In this document: one piece after another, positions 36,621 through 46,026 of the stretch | Position numbering within the stretch: the stretch's first letter is position 1 | Layout: every line of letters starts with the position of its first letter | IMG/VR virus record: IMGVR_UViG_3300030202_000332 | Coordinates: 1-53,010 of that record | From: a virus | Strand: one strand, 5' to 3' | DNA length: 53,010 nucleotides | Translations under genes and position numbers: made by a program | Notes under the pieces: model-generated | Database searches by the model: none | Seen by the model: the letters and a program-made list of their open reading frames with translations, nothing else | Told to the model about the DNA's origin: nothing

Positions 36621-37472
36621 TTAGTGTACTACTTTTAGTAAATCTCCAGTTCTGTAAAACGCTCCTGCTGTTAAGCCTGCGGTTGTTGCTGCGGAATTAT
36701 CTGCGTGTTCTGCTAATCCTACTACTTGTAATTTAGCTGTAGGTGCAGTAGTTCCGATTCCTACATTTCCTGCTGAAAAATATGAGTGTGTTGTGCTACC
36801 ATCTAAAGTCAAATATGCAGTTTCTCCACCTGATCCATCATCTGTTTGAAAGATAATGTCTTTATCCGCAGTTGTGTTTTTTATAACCAAATTATTACTA
36901 TCATTGGATAATCTACCAAATTCAGCAGCACTTGCGCCCCTTAACACAATATCATTACCACCTGATGTTAATCTTAAATCATCCACAGTAGAAATATCAA
37001 AATCTCCACTTCCACTTTCTGTTAAGGTTGTAGCATTTGAGCCATCTCCTGTAATAGATATTGATCCTGTTACACTAACACCTGCGCTTGTAGTTTCAAA
37101 CTTTTTACTTCCATTATGATATATAGAAACAGAACCACCTGAAAGAGCTTGTAAAAAAGTGCTACTCCCATCTCCAGTTTTTAACCTTAAATTAGTTCCT
37201 TGCAGTTTTAAATCTCCTGTTCCTGTATCTGCAACGTAAGAATCACTACCATCGTGATATATTTGTAAGTCGCTTCCTGTTCCGTATAAAGATTTTACAT
37301 TGTCTCCGTGAATAGTGTTACCTGACATTGTACCTCCTGCCAAAGGAAGGTATGCACCTAATAAATTGCTTGGAGAAATCCTAACATTATCTGATCCATC
37401 ATATCCTACTACGAAACTTACATCTGATGGACTGGTTTTGGATGTAAAATCACTAAATTTTTTATTTGCCAT
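36621..37472 (-). CDS. Tail fibre, short form without S74 domain (unit B)
   Basis: 283 residues. N-terminal MANKKFSDFTSKTSPSDVSF, VVGYDGSDNVRISPSNL is shared with the unit A fibre; the rest is a different beta-helical shaft (LQIYHDGSDSYVADTGTGDL, VSIYHNGSKKF, NVGIGTTAPTAKLQV) ending GLTAGAFYRTGDLLKVVH. No GYxAG repeats and no chaperone domain. Receptor-binding module exchange with the attachment domain kept. Confidence 0.8.
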   Translation of the reverse strand: MANKKFSDFTSKTSPSDVSFVVGYDGSDNVRISPSNLLGAYLPLAGGTMSGNTIHGDNVKSLYGTGSDLQIYHDGSDSYVADTGTGDLKLQGTNLRLKTGDGSSTFLQALSGGSVSIYHNGSKKFETTSAGVSVTGSISITGDGSNATTLTESGSGDFDISTVDDLRLTSGGNDIVLRGASAAEFGRLSNDSNNLVIKNTTADKDIIFQTDDGSGGETAYLTLDGSTTHSYFSAGNVGIGTTAPTAKLQVVGLAEHADNSAATTAGLTAGAFYRTGDLLKVVH

Positions 37473-37482
37473 TTTTTTTGTT

Positions 37483-37671
37483 TTATTCTGTTACTATAAA
37501 TGTTAGTGTTGCGCTTTCAGTAATTAAATAATCGCCATTCTCTGCTAATATTTCAAACAATGGAGTAGGTGTACAATCAACTAGAGCTTTATATATTTGC
37601 CCCCAATCAATATCATTATCACAAACGCCATCACCCCACCAAGTACTCTCATATATTTTCCCCCAGCTCAT
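37483..37671 (-). CDS. 62-residue WGxIY-motif protein (unit B)
   Basis: MSWGKIYESTWWGDGVCDND, then IDWGQIYKAL and PLFEILAENGDYLITES. It combines features of the two unit A genes at 10,381 and 10,215, suggesting duplication in A or fusion in B. TAATG overlap with the preceding gene. Confidence 0.65.
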   Translation of the reverse strand: MSWGKIYESTWWGDGVCDNDIDWGQIYKALVDCTPTPLFEILAENGDYLITESATLTFIVTE

Positions 37672-37784
37672 TACTTATTTGTTTTATATTCTACAGTTAT
37701 ATTTCCTGTATTTGTTTGTACCCAGTTCATATTTAAAAACTTTTTAAGTTTAACTATATTTTTACTTTTCGGTTTGTATATCAC
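37671..37784 (-). CDS. 37-residue basic peptide, GTG start (unit B)
   Basis: GTG in a GTGA overlap, then IYKPKSKNIVKLKKFLNMNW, ending VEYKTNK. Same length, start codon and overlaps as 10,470-10,583. Confidence 0.65.
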   Translation of the reverse strand: MIYKPKSKNIVKLKKFLNMNWVQTNTGNITVEYKTNK

Positions 37785-38281
37785 AGCACCCAACCATTAA
37801 AGGTAGCATCTGAATCTGGATATACATCGCCACCTGTGTTTTGACTATATTCAGGAAACAAATTACTATTAGCTCCCATATAATCTAAAAATCTATTAGT
37901 ATAGTACTCTGCTGTATTTCTCGCTTTTTGTACTATAAAATCTACTTCAGTTTTGTTAACTGTTTCTGCATTTTCTGAAGTGTGTTTAAACATCCCTCCG
38001 TTTTTTATCTGATAAGCTGCGTAAGGTATATACTCTGCTTGAGCGTACCATATTAACATTGGTTGAACATATTCGTTTACTAATGTCAAATAGTTTCCTG
38101 CTAAACCTGAACCTGCAATATCAGCACCTATCTTATCATATAACTTAGTTCCGAGATAATTTTGTATTTCAATCTCTTGAGCTACTTTTACGAATTGAAT
38201 AAATTTATCAGTATCAACATTTCCATCTATGATAGAGTTTTTTACTAAGTCCGTTCTCGTTATAAATAATACTGTCGCCAT
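37781..38281 (-). CDS. Head-tail connector, DUF6712-like (unit B)
   Basis: 166 residues, more than 90 percent identical to 10,580-11,080. Changes cluster at the C-terminus (NSNLFPEYSQNTGGDVYPD). Confidence 0.75.
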   Translation of the reverse strand: MATVLFITRTDLVKNSIIDGNVDTDKFIQFVKVAQEIEIQNYLGTKLYDKIGADIAGSGLAGNYLTLVNEYVQPMLIWYAQAEYIPYAAYQIKNGGMFKHTSENAETVNKTEVDFIVQKARNTAEYYTNRFLDYMGANSNLFPEYSQNTGGDVYPDSDATFNGWVL

Positions 38282-38283
38282 AA

Positions 38284-40215
38284 TTACCTAATTAAATTAC
38301 CATAAGTGAAACCCATTTTATTCCAATACGCTGCAGTATATCCTTCATATTCCATATTTCTAGGAGCTATAGCAACTTTTTTAGGATTTGTTTTAGGCTT
38401 AAAACCATCGCTTATCGCTTTGTTTGTGCTTACTGTACTGCCTAAACTTCTTTCTCCATCTTTTCTAGCATATATCTTACGAGTCCAGCGATGAAAACAT
38501 CTAGCTCCACCTTTATAAAGCCAAATCGAATAAGTTGCAGCACCACCTTTTCCAAACCCTGCATTGACTGCTATCCTATCCATAGCTATAATATCTTCTT
38601 TACGATAAACTTTTTTAGCTCTCATCATTTTTACACAAAAATTTCTAGATGAACTAGCTAATCCTGGTGCTTTAGTGTACATATATCTAACTAAATATGT
38701 TATATTCTCTTTACCTTTCTTTTTACTTTTACCATCTTGCTCACTTTCTTTGTATGGTGTTGCTTTACCTACTTTTGCAAGTTTTACTTCATTATTTAGT
38801 TGATTAATGTTTTCGTTTAATTCATCGTCTAAATCATAGTCAACTTCGTGTTCATCTATTAAGTCATATTCTTTTAATATGTCCTCTTCGTTTTCTCCTA
38901 AGTTTATAAACTTGTCAAGCTCTGTAGCCTCTTTATGATCTTTACAAGGCATAAACCAAGTCATCCCATTTTCTTCGTGTTCGTGATAACCTTCACAATC
39001 TAACTCTTTAGCTTTTTCAATAGCTTCTTCTTTAGTAGAATATACTTCTTGTCCATCTATCTTTTTTAACTTGACTCCTGTTTCTTCTTCTCTTGTTTCT
39101 GCATCCATAACATTAGTTAAGTCTGTAAATTCAAGTGGCTGAAGCGTTTTAAAGTATAAATGCAAAGAGATATTGTTATAAGCAAGGATTTTATCAAAGG
39201 CATTAATTAAAAGCGTCTGAAAGGGACGTATTACCATATTGTCCATTAAGATACTTGCTGTTTTTAATTCGTCTGCATTACTGCCAAAACCTGTATTATC
39301 TTTTACTCCAAGTAACATAGGGCTGACAACTCTATGTGCAACCATAATCTTTTTAGAACTTTCATCACTTAAAAACTGATATTGATTATGAGCATCACTT
39401 AATTGAATAGGCTCTATTGTTGCAGCGGTACTAGGATCATCATTAAAACTAAGAATGAACTTACCAGCATTGCTAGTCCCTGAAAATTTCTGGTATATTC
39501 TTTGCTCTATTAACTCTCTTTCCTCTGGCGAGGGAGTTCCATTATTCATATTAATTAACATACTAGGAGCAAGTCCATTAAGAATGTTGTTTAAATGATA
39601 ATTAGATATTTCTTGTTCTAGTTCTGCGTATTGTGTACCTCCCTCATAATCTGGTGGACTATAATATTTGTATCCTGAACGATAAGGCTTGACATAAAGA
39701 ATTTCTAGTCCTTCTTTAGACATTCCGAATGCAGGTATCCTTCTTAGTTTGCTACTTCGTTTGTATTTACTCCAGTCATTAAAATAAAAATAAGCTGGTA
39801 CTTCGCCTTTGTCATTGCATTTTTCGGCTCTTAGTGTTTCAACAGGTATATGTTCTAGCTTTACAATTCTTGATCTGTCTTTAGAATAAATAACTTGTAT
39901 TGCACACTGTCCCATTAATTTTAAGTCAGAACATAATCTTCTTACTACCTCATCTTTAAATAAAGAAATCATCATAGCGTATTGATCAGGGCGTCTATGT
40001 GAATCAGTAGCATCTAAGCCTTTTCCGTAAATCATCTCTGTGATACCATTAATAATAGCCATATTTGTCGGTGAGCCATTATATCTGTCTATTAAGTATT
40101 GAAAATAATTGTTGTCAGAGCCAAACTCTACCCAATCAGTACCTGCTTTCTCTTTTACTTGCGGAGAGGTATATGTACTTAAATTAACAATGCTTAATTG
40201 TGTCTTATTTTTCAT
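38284..40215 (-). CDS. Portal protein with C-terminal extension (unit B)
   Basis: 643 residues. Portal body nearly identical to unit A. The Cys/His segment reads CEGYHEHEENGMTWFMPCKD with all C/H positions kept, and the C-terminal module ends GARCFHRWTRKIYARKDGER. Variation lies in the acidic linker between them (about 430-470). Confidence 0.8.
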   Translation of the reverse strand: MKNKTQLSIVNLSTYTSPQVKEKAGTDWVEFGSDNNYFQYLIDRYNGSPTNMAIINGITEMIYGKGLDATDSHRRPDQYAMMISLFKDEVVRRLCSDLKLMGQCAIQVIYSKDRSRIVKLEHIPVETLRAEKCNDKGEVPAYFYFNDWSKYKRSSKLRRIPAFGMSKEGLEILYVKPYRSGYKYYSPPDYEGGTQYAELEQEISNYHLNNILNGLAPSMLINMNNGTPSPEERELIEQRIYQKFSGTSNAGKFILSFNDDPSTAATIEPIQLSDAHNQYQFLSDESSKKIMVAHRVVSPMLLGVKDNTGFGSNADELKTASILMDNMVIRPFQTLLINAFDKILAYNNISLHLYFKTLQPLEFTDLTNVMDAETREEETGVKLKKIDGQEVYSTKEEAIEKAKELDCEGYHEHEENGMTWFMPCKDHKEATELDKFINLGENEEDILKEYDLIDEHEVDYDLDDELNENINQLNNEVKLAKVGKATPYKESEQDGKSKKKGKENITYLVRYMYTKAPGLASSSRNFCVKMMRAKKVYRKEDIIAMDRIAVNAGFGKGGAATYSIWLYKGGARCFHRWTRKIYARKDGERSLGSTVSTNKAISDGFKPKTNPKKVAIAPRNMEYEGYTAAYWNKMGFTYGNLIR

Positions 40216-40577
40216 ATTATAATATAATCATTATCGTAAGCATCTGTACCAGTTGGAACTGTATAAGATCCTTCGTTAACTGTGTAATAATCATTGTTTG
40301 TTTGATTAATTGTTTGATCTGTACAGAAAATCTTATCTTTATAAATAACACTTGATCCCTCTTTGACTGTTAAATCGTAAAACCTTCCCTCTACTAATAC
40401 TGGACTTAGTGCTTTAGATATTACAAGATAGTTTTTATCGGTTGTTGTTGTAATACTTGAATAAGTTGTTGATGTGTTTGTTGAATCGTCTCTTACTATC
40501 ATACTAACAGTACCGCCATAACTTCTAGGAATTATTTTCATAGTTTGTGCTGATCCTGTTGTTGTCAAGTGTATCAT
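40212..40577 (-). CDS. Beta-rich virion protein upstream of portal (unit B)
   Basis: 121 residues from MIHLTTTGSAQTMKIIPRSY. I use the ATG at 40,577, which matches unit A and sits exactly 5 nt after the late element. The frame is open upstream to 40,652, but that stretch contains the late element and a terminator. Confidence 0.65.
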   Translation of the reverse strand: MIHLTTTGSAQTMKIIPRSYGGTVSMIVRDDSTNTSTTYSSITTTTDKNYLVISKALSPVLVEGRFYDLTVKEGSSVIYKDKIFCTDQTINQTNNDYYTVNEGSYTVPTGTDAYDNDYIII

Positions 40578-40582
40578 ACTTA

Positions 40583-40608
40583 TATAACGTACTATCTTTA
40601 AATTTTGT
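40583..40608 (-). promoter_or_regulatory. Late element: ACAAAA-N12-ACGTTATA (unit B)
   Basis: ACAAAA (40,603-40,608), 12 nt, ACGTTATA (40,583-40,590), TAAGT, ATG on the minus strand. Follows a terminator by 4 nt. Confidence 0.7.
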
Positions 40609-40612
40609 ACAT

Positions 40613-40637
40613 AAAAAAAGGTGGTAATTAAACCACC
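40613..40637 (-). terminator. Intrinsic terminator (unit B)
   Basis: Minus strand GGTGGT / ACCACC with 6-nt loop, then seven T. Same place as the first of the three unit A terminators but different sequence. Confidence 0.7.
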
Positions 40638-40686
40638 CTTCTTACTAAACAAATTATGAAAACTTATAAAGTTTAAATAAAGATAT

Positions 40687-40715
40687 AAAAAAAAGGGATA
40701 CGATTTACATACCCC
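40687..40715 (-). terminator. Intrinsic terminator (unit B)
   Basis: Minus strand GGGGTATG/CGTATCCC, loop TAAAT, T8; identical to 13,560-13,588. Confidence 0.8.
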
Positions 40716-40747
40716 TTAATTTTTTTTGATAACAAAGTTAAATCCTA

Positions 40748-41284
40748 TTAGTTAGGAGTTATTTGCGAGCCTTGAGTTGCACCTGTTACAACTGTTGAAA
40801 CTGTAAAGTCTGGTGCTGCCATTTCTTGTGCAACAAAAGTTAATGAGTAACCATTTAAGTCGCCCATTGCTGCTCCATTAGAAAAAGTTCCAGTCGTTAG
40901 TTCACAACCATTAACTTTACCCATTAAATAATAAGAGCTACCTGCTTCGCCACTATAAGCCTCAACCCAAATATGTGGACGAGCAATAGCAAGAAGTCTT
41001 ATTTCTTCTTGAGTGTGTCTGTCTTGGAATGTAAAGTTTAAAGTTAATGTACTTTCATAAAATGTAGTACCATTTTCTCTAGAACTTGTTACAGTAGTTT
41101 CCATCGTAGAGTTACCTTTGAGATCAAACTGATATAAAGTAGGGCTACCTGCAATAGATGCTATTTCAAAATCTGTAATAGTGATTGCGCCTAAAGTACC
41201 GAAATCTGCAAAGTAAACTGACTTCAAGCCACCTACTCCTGATTTACAGGGTACTTTTCTACCTTTAGTTAATAAACAAGCCAT
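40748..41284 (-). CDS. Major tail tube protein candidate (unit B)
   Basis: 178 residues, about 75 percent identical to 13,618-14,142, starting MACLLTKGRKVPCKSGVGGL. Four extra residues in the WVEAYSGEAGSSYYL loop. Confidence 0.65.
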   Translation of the reverse strand: MACLLTKGRKVPCKSGVGGLKSVYFADFGTLGAITITDFEIASIAGSPTLYQFDLKGNSTMETTVTSSRENGTTFYESTLTLNFTFQDRHTQEEIRLLAIARPHIWVEAYSGEAGSSYYLMGKVNGCELTTGTFSNGAAMGDLNGYSLTFVAQEMAAPDFTVSTVVTGATQGSQITPN

Positions 41285-41341
41285 ATCGATTATATTTTTT
41301 ATTTTAACTTATTGAAAATCAACAAGTTAGGTTAATATTAT

Positions 41342-41364
41342 AAAAAGGGTAGCGTTAACTACCC
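41342..41364 (-). terminator. Intrinsic terminator after capsid gene (unit B)
   Basis: Minus strand GGGTAG, loop TTAACG, CTACCC, then five T. Confidence 0.65.
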
Positions 41365-41379
41365 CTCTTAGATTAGTTA

Positions 41380-42309
41380 TTAAGAATAGTAAACAATATC
41401 TGCTCCTACCCCAATTTGACATCCTGCCGTATAACGCATAATAACTCTCACATTATTACTGCCATCTTTGTCAGCCATATCAATAAATCGTACCTCATTT
41501 AAATCTGAAGTTAAACCAGTTCCGAAGAAAAGGTTGCTCTTATAAGTAAGAAGCATTTTGTTATTACCCATTCCGTTACAAACAAACACTGGAATACCTT
41601 CAAAAGTTAATTGCGCTCCGTTAGAATACCAAGAAGTACCTTGATTGTTGATACCCGCAGCACCTAAACCAGAAGTCCCGAAACCTCCTAAAGCTCTAAT
41701 ATAAGCTCTAGCTACATTTGTTGATACATAAAGAGTTAAGTCTGATTTCTGTAATGTTGCTTTATTAGCAGCATCTACTACAGCTCCCATTTGTGCAATT
41801 ACATTTGCAGAATCAACAGCAACTGCTGTAACATCTACTACGTCTGAGTCTGCCAAAGCAAGAGCTTGAAAACCATCAAAGTCATCAGCACCTGCAGCAC
41901 CTGCCCAGATTGAAGTTTCTAAAGCGTCTGCTACTTGAGCAGCAACTCTTGAGATTACATACTCCTCGAAAGAAGCTGGAATATCAGCATAAGCTGAGAA
42001 GCCCATCTCTATAGCTTGCCATTCGTCTCTCAATTCTTTTTTACAAAGTTGAGCATTAGCTTGTAATTCTTTTGTTGTTAATACTTTTTCTGTTAGAGTA
42101 AGTGAAGTCGTTGTTGCATCAAAGTCACACGAAGCACCTTTTACTACATTTGCCCAAGCACCTACCTGTAATACAGATTTGTACTTTACATTAGGCATAA
42201 TTGTTACCGCACCAGCATCTAAAGTTGATGCACTAAGCAACGCTGCCCCTAAGATTTTACCACTAAATTCACCTGCGTAACTTCCAGCGGTATAAGTTGG
42301 ATTTGCCAT
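41380..42309 (-). CDS. Major capsid protein, HK97 fold (unit B)
   Basis: 309 residues, about 94 percent identical to 14,197-15,126. Most differences are conservative. Interchangeable capsids would allow mixed particles in co-infection. Confidence 0.85.
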   Translation of the reverse strand: MANPTYTAGSYAGEFSGKILGAALLSASTLDAGAVTIMPNVKYKSVLQVGAWANVVKGASCDFDATTTSLTLTEKVLTTKELQANAQLCKKELRDEWQAIEMGFSAYADIPASFEEYVISRVAAQVADALETSIWAGAAGADDFDGFQALALADSDVVDVTAVAVDSANVIAQMGAVVDAANKATLQKSDLTLYVSTNVARAYIRALGGFGTSGLGAAGINNQGTSWYSNGAQLTFEGIPVFVCNGMGNNKMLLTYKSNLFFGTGLTSDLNEVRFIDMADKDGSNNVRVIMRYTAGCQIGVGADIVYYS

Positions 42310-42321
42310 TTTTAATTAATT

Positions 42322-42909
42322 TTAATTATTATACATTTTACTTAATACACGATCTAAAGAAGTTTGTTTTCTGTTTTGTGCATACTTTAGATTGATCTTT
42401 TTGTCTTCCATTTCTGGATTATGAGAAATAGGCTCTGCTGCTGGAGTTTCTGACAACTCTTGCTTTACCTGTTGCTCTACTTTTTTAAAATCTTCTTTTT
42501 CTCCCATTTTAGATTTTAAATCTGCAATAGCATCTTCAAGATTTTTAATTCTTTTTTCCATACCTGCCCAGTCATCAACTGCTGCTTCTTTTCCGTCATC
42601 TACTGACTCTTCTTCTGCTAGTTCATCTTCTTTTTGTGGTACGTCATCAGAAACAACTCTGTAATCTGCAATGATTCCTTCTTCTTCAACTACAAGAAGT
42701 TTACCATCTTCCATCACATATTCACCAACAGGCATTGCTACTTTTTCATCATCTGTAATGATAAAGATTTCATCTCCTGCTTTAAATGATTCTGATTCTA
42801 CAATTGTTCCGTTTTCAAGTTTAGCTTGTGCTAACTCTACTTGTACTTCCTCTAGAGTTTCTTCTCCTAAGAAAGTTTTGATATTTTTTAAGATTTCTGT
42901 TGCTTTCAT
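42322..42909 (-). CDS. Head scaffold-like protein (unit B)
   Basis: 195 residues. It lacks an 11-13-residue acidic block near residue 20 that unit A has. Coiled coil GMEKRIKNLEDAIADLKSKM is identical; basic end YAQNRKQTSLDRVLSKMYNN. Confidence 0.75.
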   Translation of the reverse strand: MKATEILKNIKTFLGEETLEEVQVELAQAKLENGTIVESESFKAGDEIFIITDDEKVAMPVGEYVMEDGKLLVVEEEGIIADYRVVSDDVPQKEDELAEEESVDDGKEAAVDDWAGMEKRIKNLEDAIADLKSKMGEKEDFKKVEQQVKQELSETPAAEPISHNPEMEDKKINLKYAQNRKQTSLDRVLSKMYNN

Positions 42910-42914
42910 ATTAC

Positions 42915-42940
42915 TATAACGGTTATTAATTATTATTTGT
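42915..42940 (-). promoter_or_regulatory. Late element: ACAAAT-N12-CCGTTATA (unit B)
   Basis: ACAAAT (42,935-42,940), 12 nt, CCGTTATA (42,915-42,922), GTAAT, ATG. One mismatch in the first base of the second box. Confidence 0.65.
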
Positions 42941-42948
42941 ATTTTTGA

Positions 42949-43095
42949 TTATGTTGTTTTTGTTATGTTGCCGATTCCTTGATTAATCATATCCCCTTTG
43001 CAGCACTCTACTGAGTACTCATCTCTATCTGCGCATAGACATCCTCTGCGTGATCCTTTGGGACTTGTTCTGCTTGGTGTTCTAAATTTATTCAT
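42949..43095 (-). CDS. 48-residue Cys-rich protein (unit B)
   Basis: MNKFRTPSRTSPKGSRRGCL, then YSVECCKGDMINQGIGNITK. Homologue of 15,799-15,942 with all four Cys in register. Confidence 0.7.
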   Translation of the reverse strand: MNKFRTPSRTSPKGSRRGCLCADRDEYSVECCKGDMINQGIGNITKTT

Positions 43096-43211
43096 CTACC
43101 TTGTCCTTTATATATTTTTTTATATCCTGTTTGTCCTTTACTCGCATTCTTGCTATGTGGATGCGATTTTCTTTTTGGTTTAATATATGCTTTGATTACA
43201 TTCCTAGCCAT
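43092..43211 (-). CDS. 39-residue basic protein (unit B)
   Basis: MARNVIKAYIKPKRKSHPHS, then KNASKGQTGYKKIYKGQGR. Differs from 15,939-16,058 at about four positions. 8-nt overlap with the protease. Confidence 0.7.
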   Translation of the reverse strand: MARNVIKAYIKPKRKSHPHSKNASKGQTGYKKIYKGQGR

Positions 43212-44130
43212 CTAATTCTTTAATCTTGCTTTCGCTCCATCTTAAAGCAGCTTTACCACCCCAAAGCAAATAAGAGATAGTACCGCAAGCTTCTTTGTCT
43301 GATTCATTATAATATTCATCAGCTCTGCTTAAATAAGAGTACATTCTTTTTATTGTTTCTTTTGAAACTGGTTTACCTTGTGATAGTTGTTTAGCTCGTA
43401 TCTTGCCAACTTGAGTAGCACACTTGTTGTTTACTTTCTCGTTTAATTCTATACCTCTCTTAGCGTTGTTCTTTACTGCTTGAGGGTAATCACTATATGC
43501 TTCGTATTCCCTTCTCTTACCACCTTTAATTCGTTTGTCTTGTTTTACTATTGATCTTATAGTTGATAGCATTTGTTCTGCTTCTTCTTCGTCAAAGTCG
43601 TTTATTGGCTCTTGGGGGCGTTCAGCTTTGTCAGCAAAGTAACCCTCTATTGAGAATCCTTTAACTTTTCCTGTTTTTACATATTCATCCCAAACCTCGT
43701 CAGAGTTTACCTTAACAGCACCCATCCAAGTACCTACTGGAACATTTAAACCATACTTTCTAGATTTGTCGTGTACTTCGTCCTCTACTAGCCAAGACTC
43801 AACTAGAGTTAATCCTTTTAGTTTGTGAAGGTGTTCTAGTGTTGTGTTGTTTTGATTTCCATTCATTAAATACAACTGAGATGCTTTTTCAATTGTCTTT
43901 TTAGAGAAATAGATGTAATAATCTTCTTCTTTGTTTTGTCTGTAGATTGGTTTGTTTGGAACTAACAATGCACCCATTAAGATACGCTTGTCGCTTGATA
44001 CTTCAGCTAGCTTTACCTCTTGTGATTTTAAAGCAATAAAATCTTCTTCAATTGCTGGTGATTCCACTAATGAAATAGCTTCAATCCCTGAAAATATACC
44101 ATCTCCTAAAATAAGCTCTATAATCTTCAT
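43204..44130 (-). CDS. Prohead protease (XkdF-like) (unit B)
   Basis: 308 residues. Protease domain (TTLEHLHKLKGLTLVESW, KGFSIEGYF) and second domain (RMYSYLSRADEYY, ACGTISYLLWGG) as in 16,058-17,077. It ends SKIKELDG, lacking the C-terminal about 30 residues of unit A. Confidence 0.8.
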   Translation of the reverse strand: MKIIELILGDGIFSGIEAISLVESPAIEEDFIALKSQEVKLAEVSSDKRILMGALLVPNKPIYRQNKEEDYYIYFSKKTIEKASQLYLMNGNQNNTTLEHLHKLKGLTLVESWLVEDEVHDKSRKYGLNVPVGTWMGAVKVNSDEVWDEYVKTGKVKGFSIEGYFADKAERPQEPINDFDEEEAEQMLSTIRSIVKQDKRIKGGKRREYEAYSDYPQAVKNNAKRGIELNEKVNNKCATQVGKIRAKQLSQGKPVSKETIKRMYSYLSRADEYYNESDKEACGTISYLLWGGKAALRWSESKIKELDG

Positions 44131-44135
44131 ATTAT

Positions 44136-44161
44136 TATAACGAATTAATTTATTATTTTGT
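44136..44161 (-). promoter_or_regulatory. Late element: ACAAAA-N12-TCGTTATA (unit B)
   Basis: ACAAAA (44,156-44,161), 12 nt, TCGTTATA (44,136-44,143), ATAAT, ATG of the protease. Confidence 0.65.
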
Positions 44162-45895
44162 TTATCCTATACTTGCACTAGTGATTATGTTTCTGTCTAA
44201 CTCTTGTGCAGTTGTTACATCTCCACTTACAACAAATGCTTGAACTGGTGGTTGATCACCTAATAATGATGCTATTTGATTCACACCACTTGCACCAACT
44301 GTGCTAAATTGTGGAGGTAATGACGGAGCTGAAACAGAGCTAACACTACTTGCTGTGCTTGCAGCAGTTGTATCTACTGATACTCCACCTCCTGCACCTA
44401 ATCCTGAAGCTACGTTTTTACTCTTGCCCACTGCTGAAGATATAGCACTAATAATTCCTGCTGCCTGTAAAGCATATGCAATTAACATTGGTATGTTTTG
44501 AGGAAAACCAATTTTCGCTGTTTGAGCTGTACCCTCTGCAACTGCTGCACTTGATCTTGCAGCAACTAAACTACTAAAGGTAATAGTCTTGCGAGCTTCT
44601 TCTATCATCTCTTGAGCTGATAATATTTGTTTAGCAATAAGAGCTGCCTTACCTGCTTTGGTTTCTGCACCAAATAAAGCTATAGCTCCATCAACTGCTT
44701 TTCTTTTTGCATCTAATACTCTTTGCTCAATATCTTGTTTCATTTTAGCAATTCTTTCAGCTCTAGCAACATCATCTTTATCAGCCTGTTCTTCATCTGC
44801 TCTGGCTTGATTTTGTCTAGCTGTTAATTCTTCAAAGGTTTCTTTGCTAACATATCCTACTCCAGGTATAAAGAATTGATTATCTATTAAATCTTTTTCA
44901 AATGCTTTTTGTGCTAAAGTTTTCGCTTGTACGTCCTCATTAACTGCTTTTGTTGATTTTTCAATAGACTTTGTTGTTTTATCAACTACTTCTGTTTGTT
45001 CTTTAATAGAATCGTTTAAGTTTCTTGTTACGTTTTCGGCTGCTAATGCTTCTTCGGTTAATTGCATATATTTTTCATTCAACATTCCTATAAACTCATC
45101 CTCTTCAGCAATTCGCTTATTGTATTTAACTCTTTTGGCTACTGCCTTCTCTAAAGCCTTACCAGGAGATTCTATAGCTAGCGTCTCCAACCTTTCTACT
45201 TCTTGTAAATCTCCCATTCTTTCTTTAATTTGTTTAGCTTCTTCCTCAGCTATTAAAGCAGCGAATGCGTCTGCCTTAGCTCTTTTTTGACTCGCTTCGA
45301 TGTAAGGCTGAGTCATCTCTACTACTTTTTGTAACGCACCCTCTTGATCTAATGTTACACCATTTAAACCTTTAACTGTTTCTGTTAGTTTTGTTAATGC
45401 TTCAGTTCTAGCTTTTTCATCTGCTGTTACATCTAATACAACATCTCTTAAAGTTTCTAAACCTCTTGATGCGTTTGCAGCAGCTACTTCTGCTTCGCCT
45501 ACAGTTTCAGTAAACTTTTCTAGTCTTGGATTTGTAATCCCTAAAGCATCAGTTACTTTGTCAAAATTATTAACCAGATAACCTACAGCAATTACAGCAA
45601 CACCAATACCTGTTGCAAGCAAAGCACCTTTCAACCCTTTAAGGCTTTTACCTGTAAGTCCTACTGCTTCCCCTGCGTCTTTAAAGGTTTGCGCCATACC
45701 TCCAGTAAGCTGATTAAGAATACCCATAGCACCACCATTCTCTGAAACTCTAGTTGTTAATTTTTCAGTTTGTTTTGTGGTTCCTTTCTCTTGCTTTTCT
45801 AATTTATTTAAACTTTGCGATACGTCATTTATATCTGCAACAGCTTCTTCAGCACCTACTGTTTTTAATTCTACCTCAACTACTTTCTTTGCCAT
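44162..45895 (-). CDS. Tail tape measure protein (unit B)
   Basis: 577 residues. Coiled coil, hydrophobic block LKGALLATGIGVAVIAVGYLV near 90-110, long helical middle, and an Ala/Ser-rich end (QAFVVSGDVTTAQELDRNII) that matches unit A. The N-terminal 300 residues are mostly unrelated to unit A, yet length differs by only 15 residues, as expected if tail length is conserved. Confidence 0.75.
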   Translation of the reverse strand: MAKKVVEVELKTVGAEEAVADINDVSQSLNKLEKQEKGTTKQTEKLTTRVSENGGAMGILNQLTGGMAQTFKDAGEAVGLTGKSLKGLKGALLATGIGVAVIAVGYLVNNFDKVTDALGITNPRLEKFTETVGEAEVAAANASRGLETLRDVVLDVTADEKARTEALTKLTETVKGLNGVTLDQEGALQKVVEMTQPYIEASQKRAKADAFAALIAEEEAKQIKERMGDLQEVERLETLAIESPGKALEKAVAKRVKYNKRIAEEDEFIGMLNEKYMQLTEEALAAENVTRNLNDSIKEQTEVVDKTTKSIEKSTKAVNEDVQAKTLAQKAFEKDLIDNQFFIPGVGYVSKETFEELTARQNQARADEEQADKDDVARAERIAKMKQDIEQRVLDAKRKAVDGAIALFGAETKAGKAALIAKQILSAQEMIEEARKTITFSSLVAARSSAAVAEGTAQTAKIGFPQNIPMLIAYALQAAGIISAISSAVGKSKNVASGLGAGGGVSVDTTAASTASSVSSVSAPSLPPQFSTVGASGVNQIASLLGDQPPVQAFVVSGDVTTAQELDRNIITSASIG

Positions 45896-46026
45896 TTTAT
45901 TTCGTTTTTAAATTGTTTCATACCCTCCTTAAATGTTTCAGGTATTTTATATTTACCTTTTGCTATTTTAATGTTTTCTGTTTCGCCTTTCGCATAAGGC
46001 AACATATCTATTATATTCTTTATCAT
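45880..46026 (-). CDS. 48-residue protein before tape measure (unit B)
   Basis: MIKNIIDMLPYAKGETENIK, then IAKGKYKIPETFKEGMKQFK. Homologue of 18,776-18,925; TAATG overlap upstream and 16-nt overlap downstream. Confidence 0.7.
   Translation of the reverse strand: MIKNIIDMLPYAKGETENIKIAKGKYKIPETFKEGMKQFKNEIKWQRK

Noticed and set aside
40578-40652. Longer start for the portal-upstream protein in unit B
   Set aside because: The extra 25 codons cover a terminator and the late element, and unit A does not have them.
41285-41340. Hairpin-like sequence between tail-tube candidate and capsid genes in unit B
   Set aside because: The stem is interrupted, lies outside the terminator proper and is not conserved in unit A.
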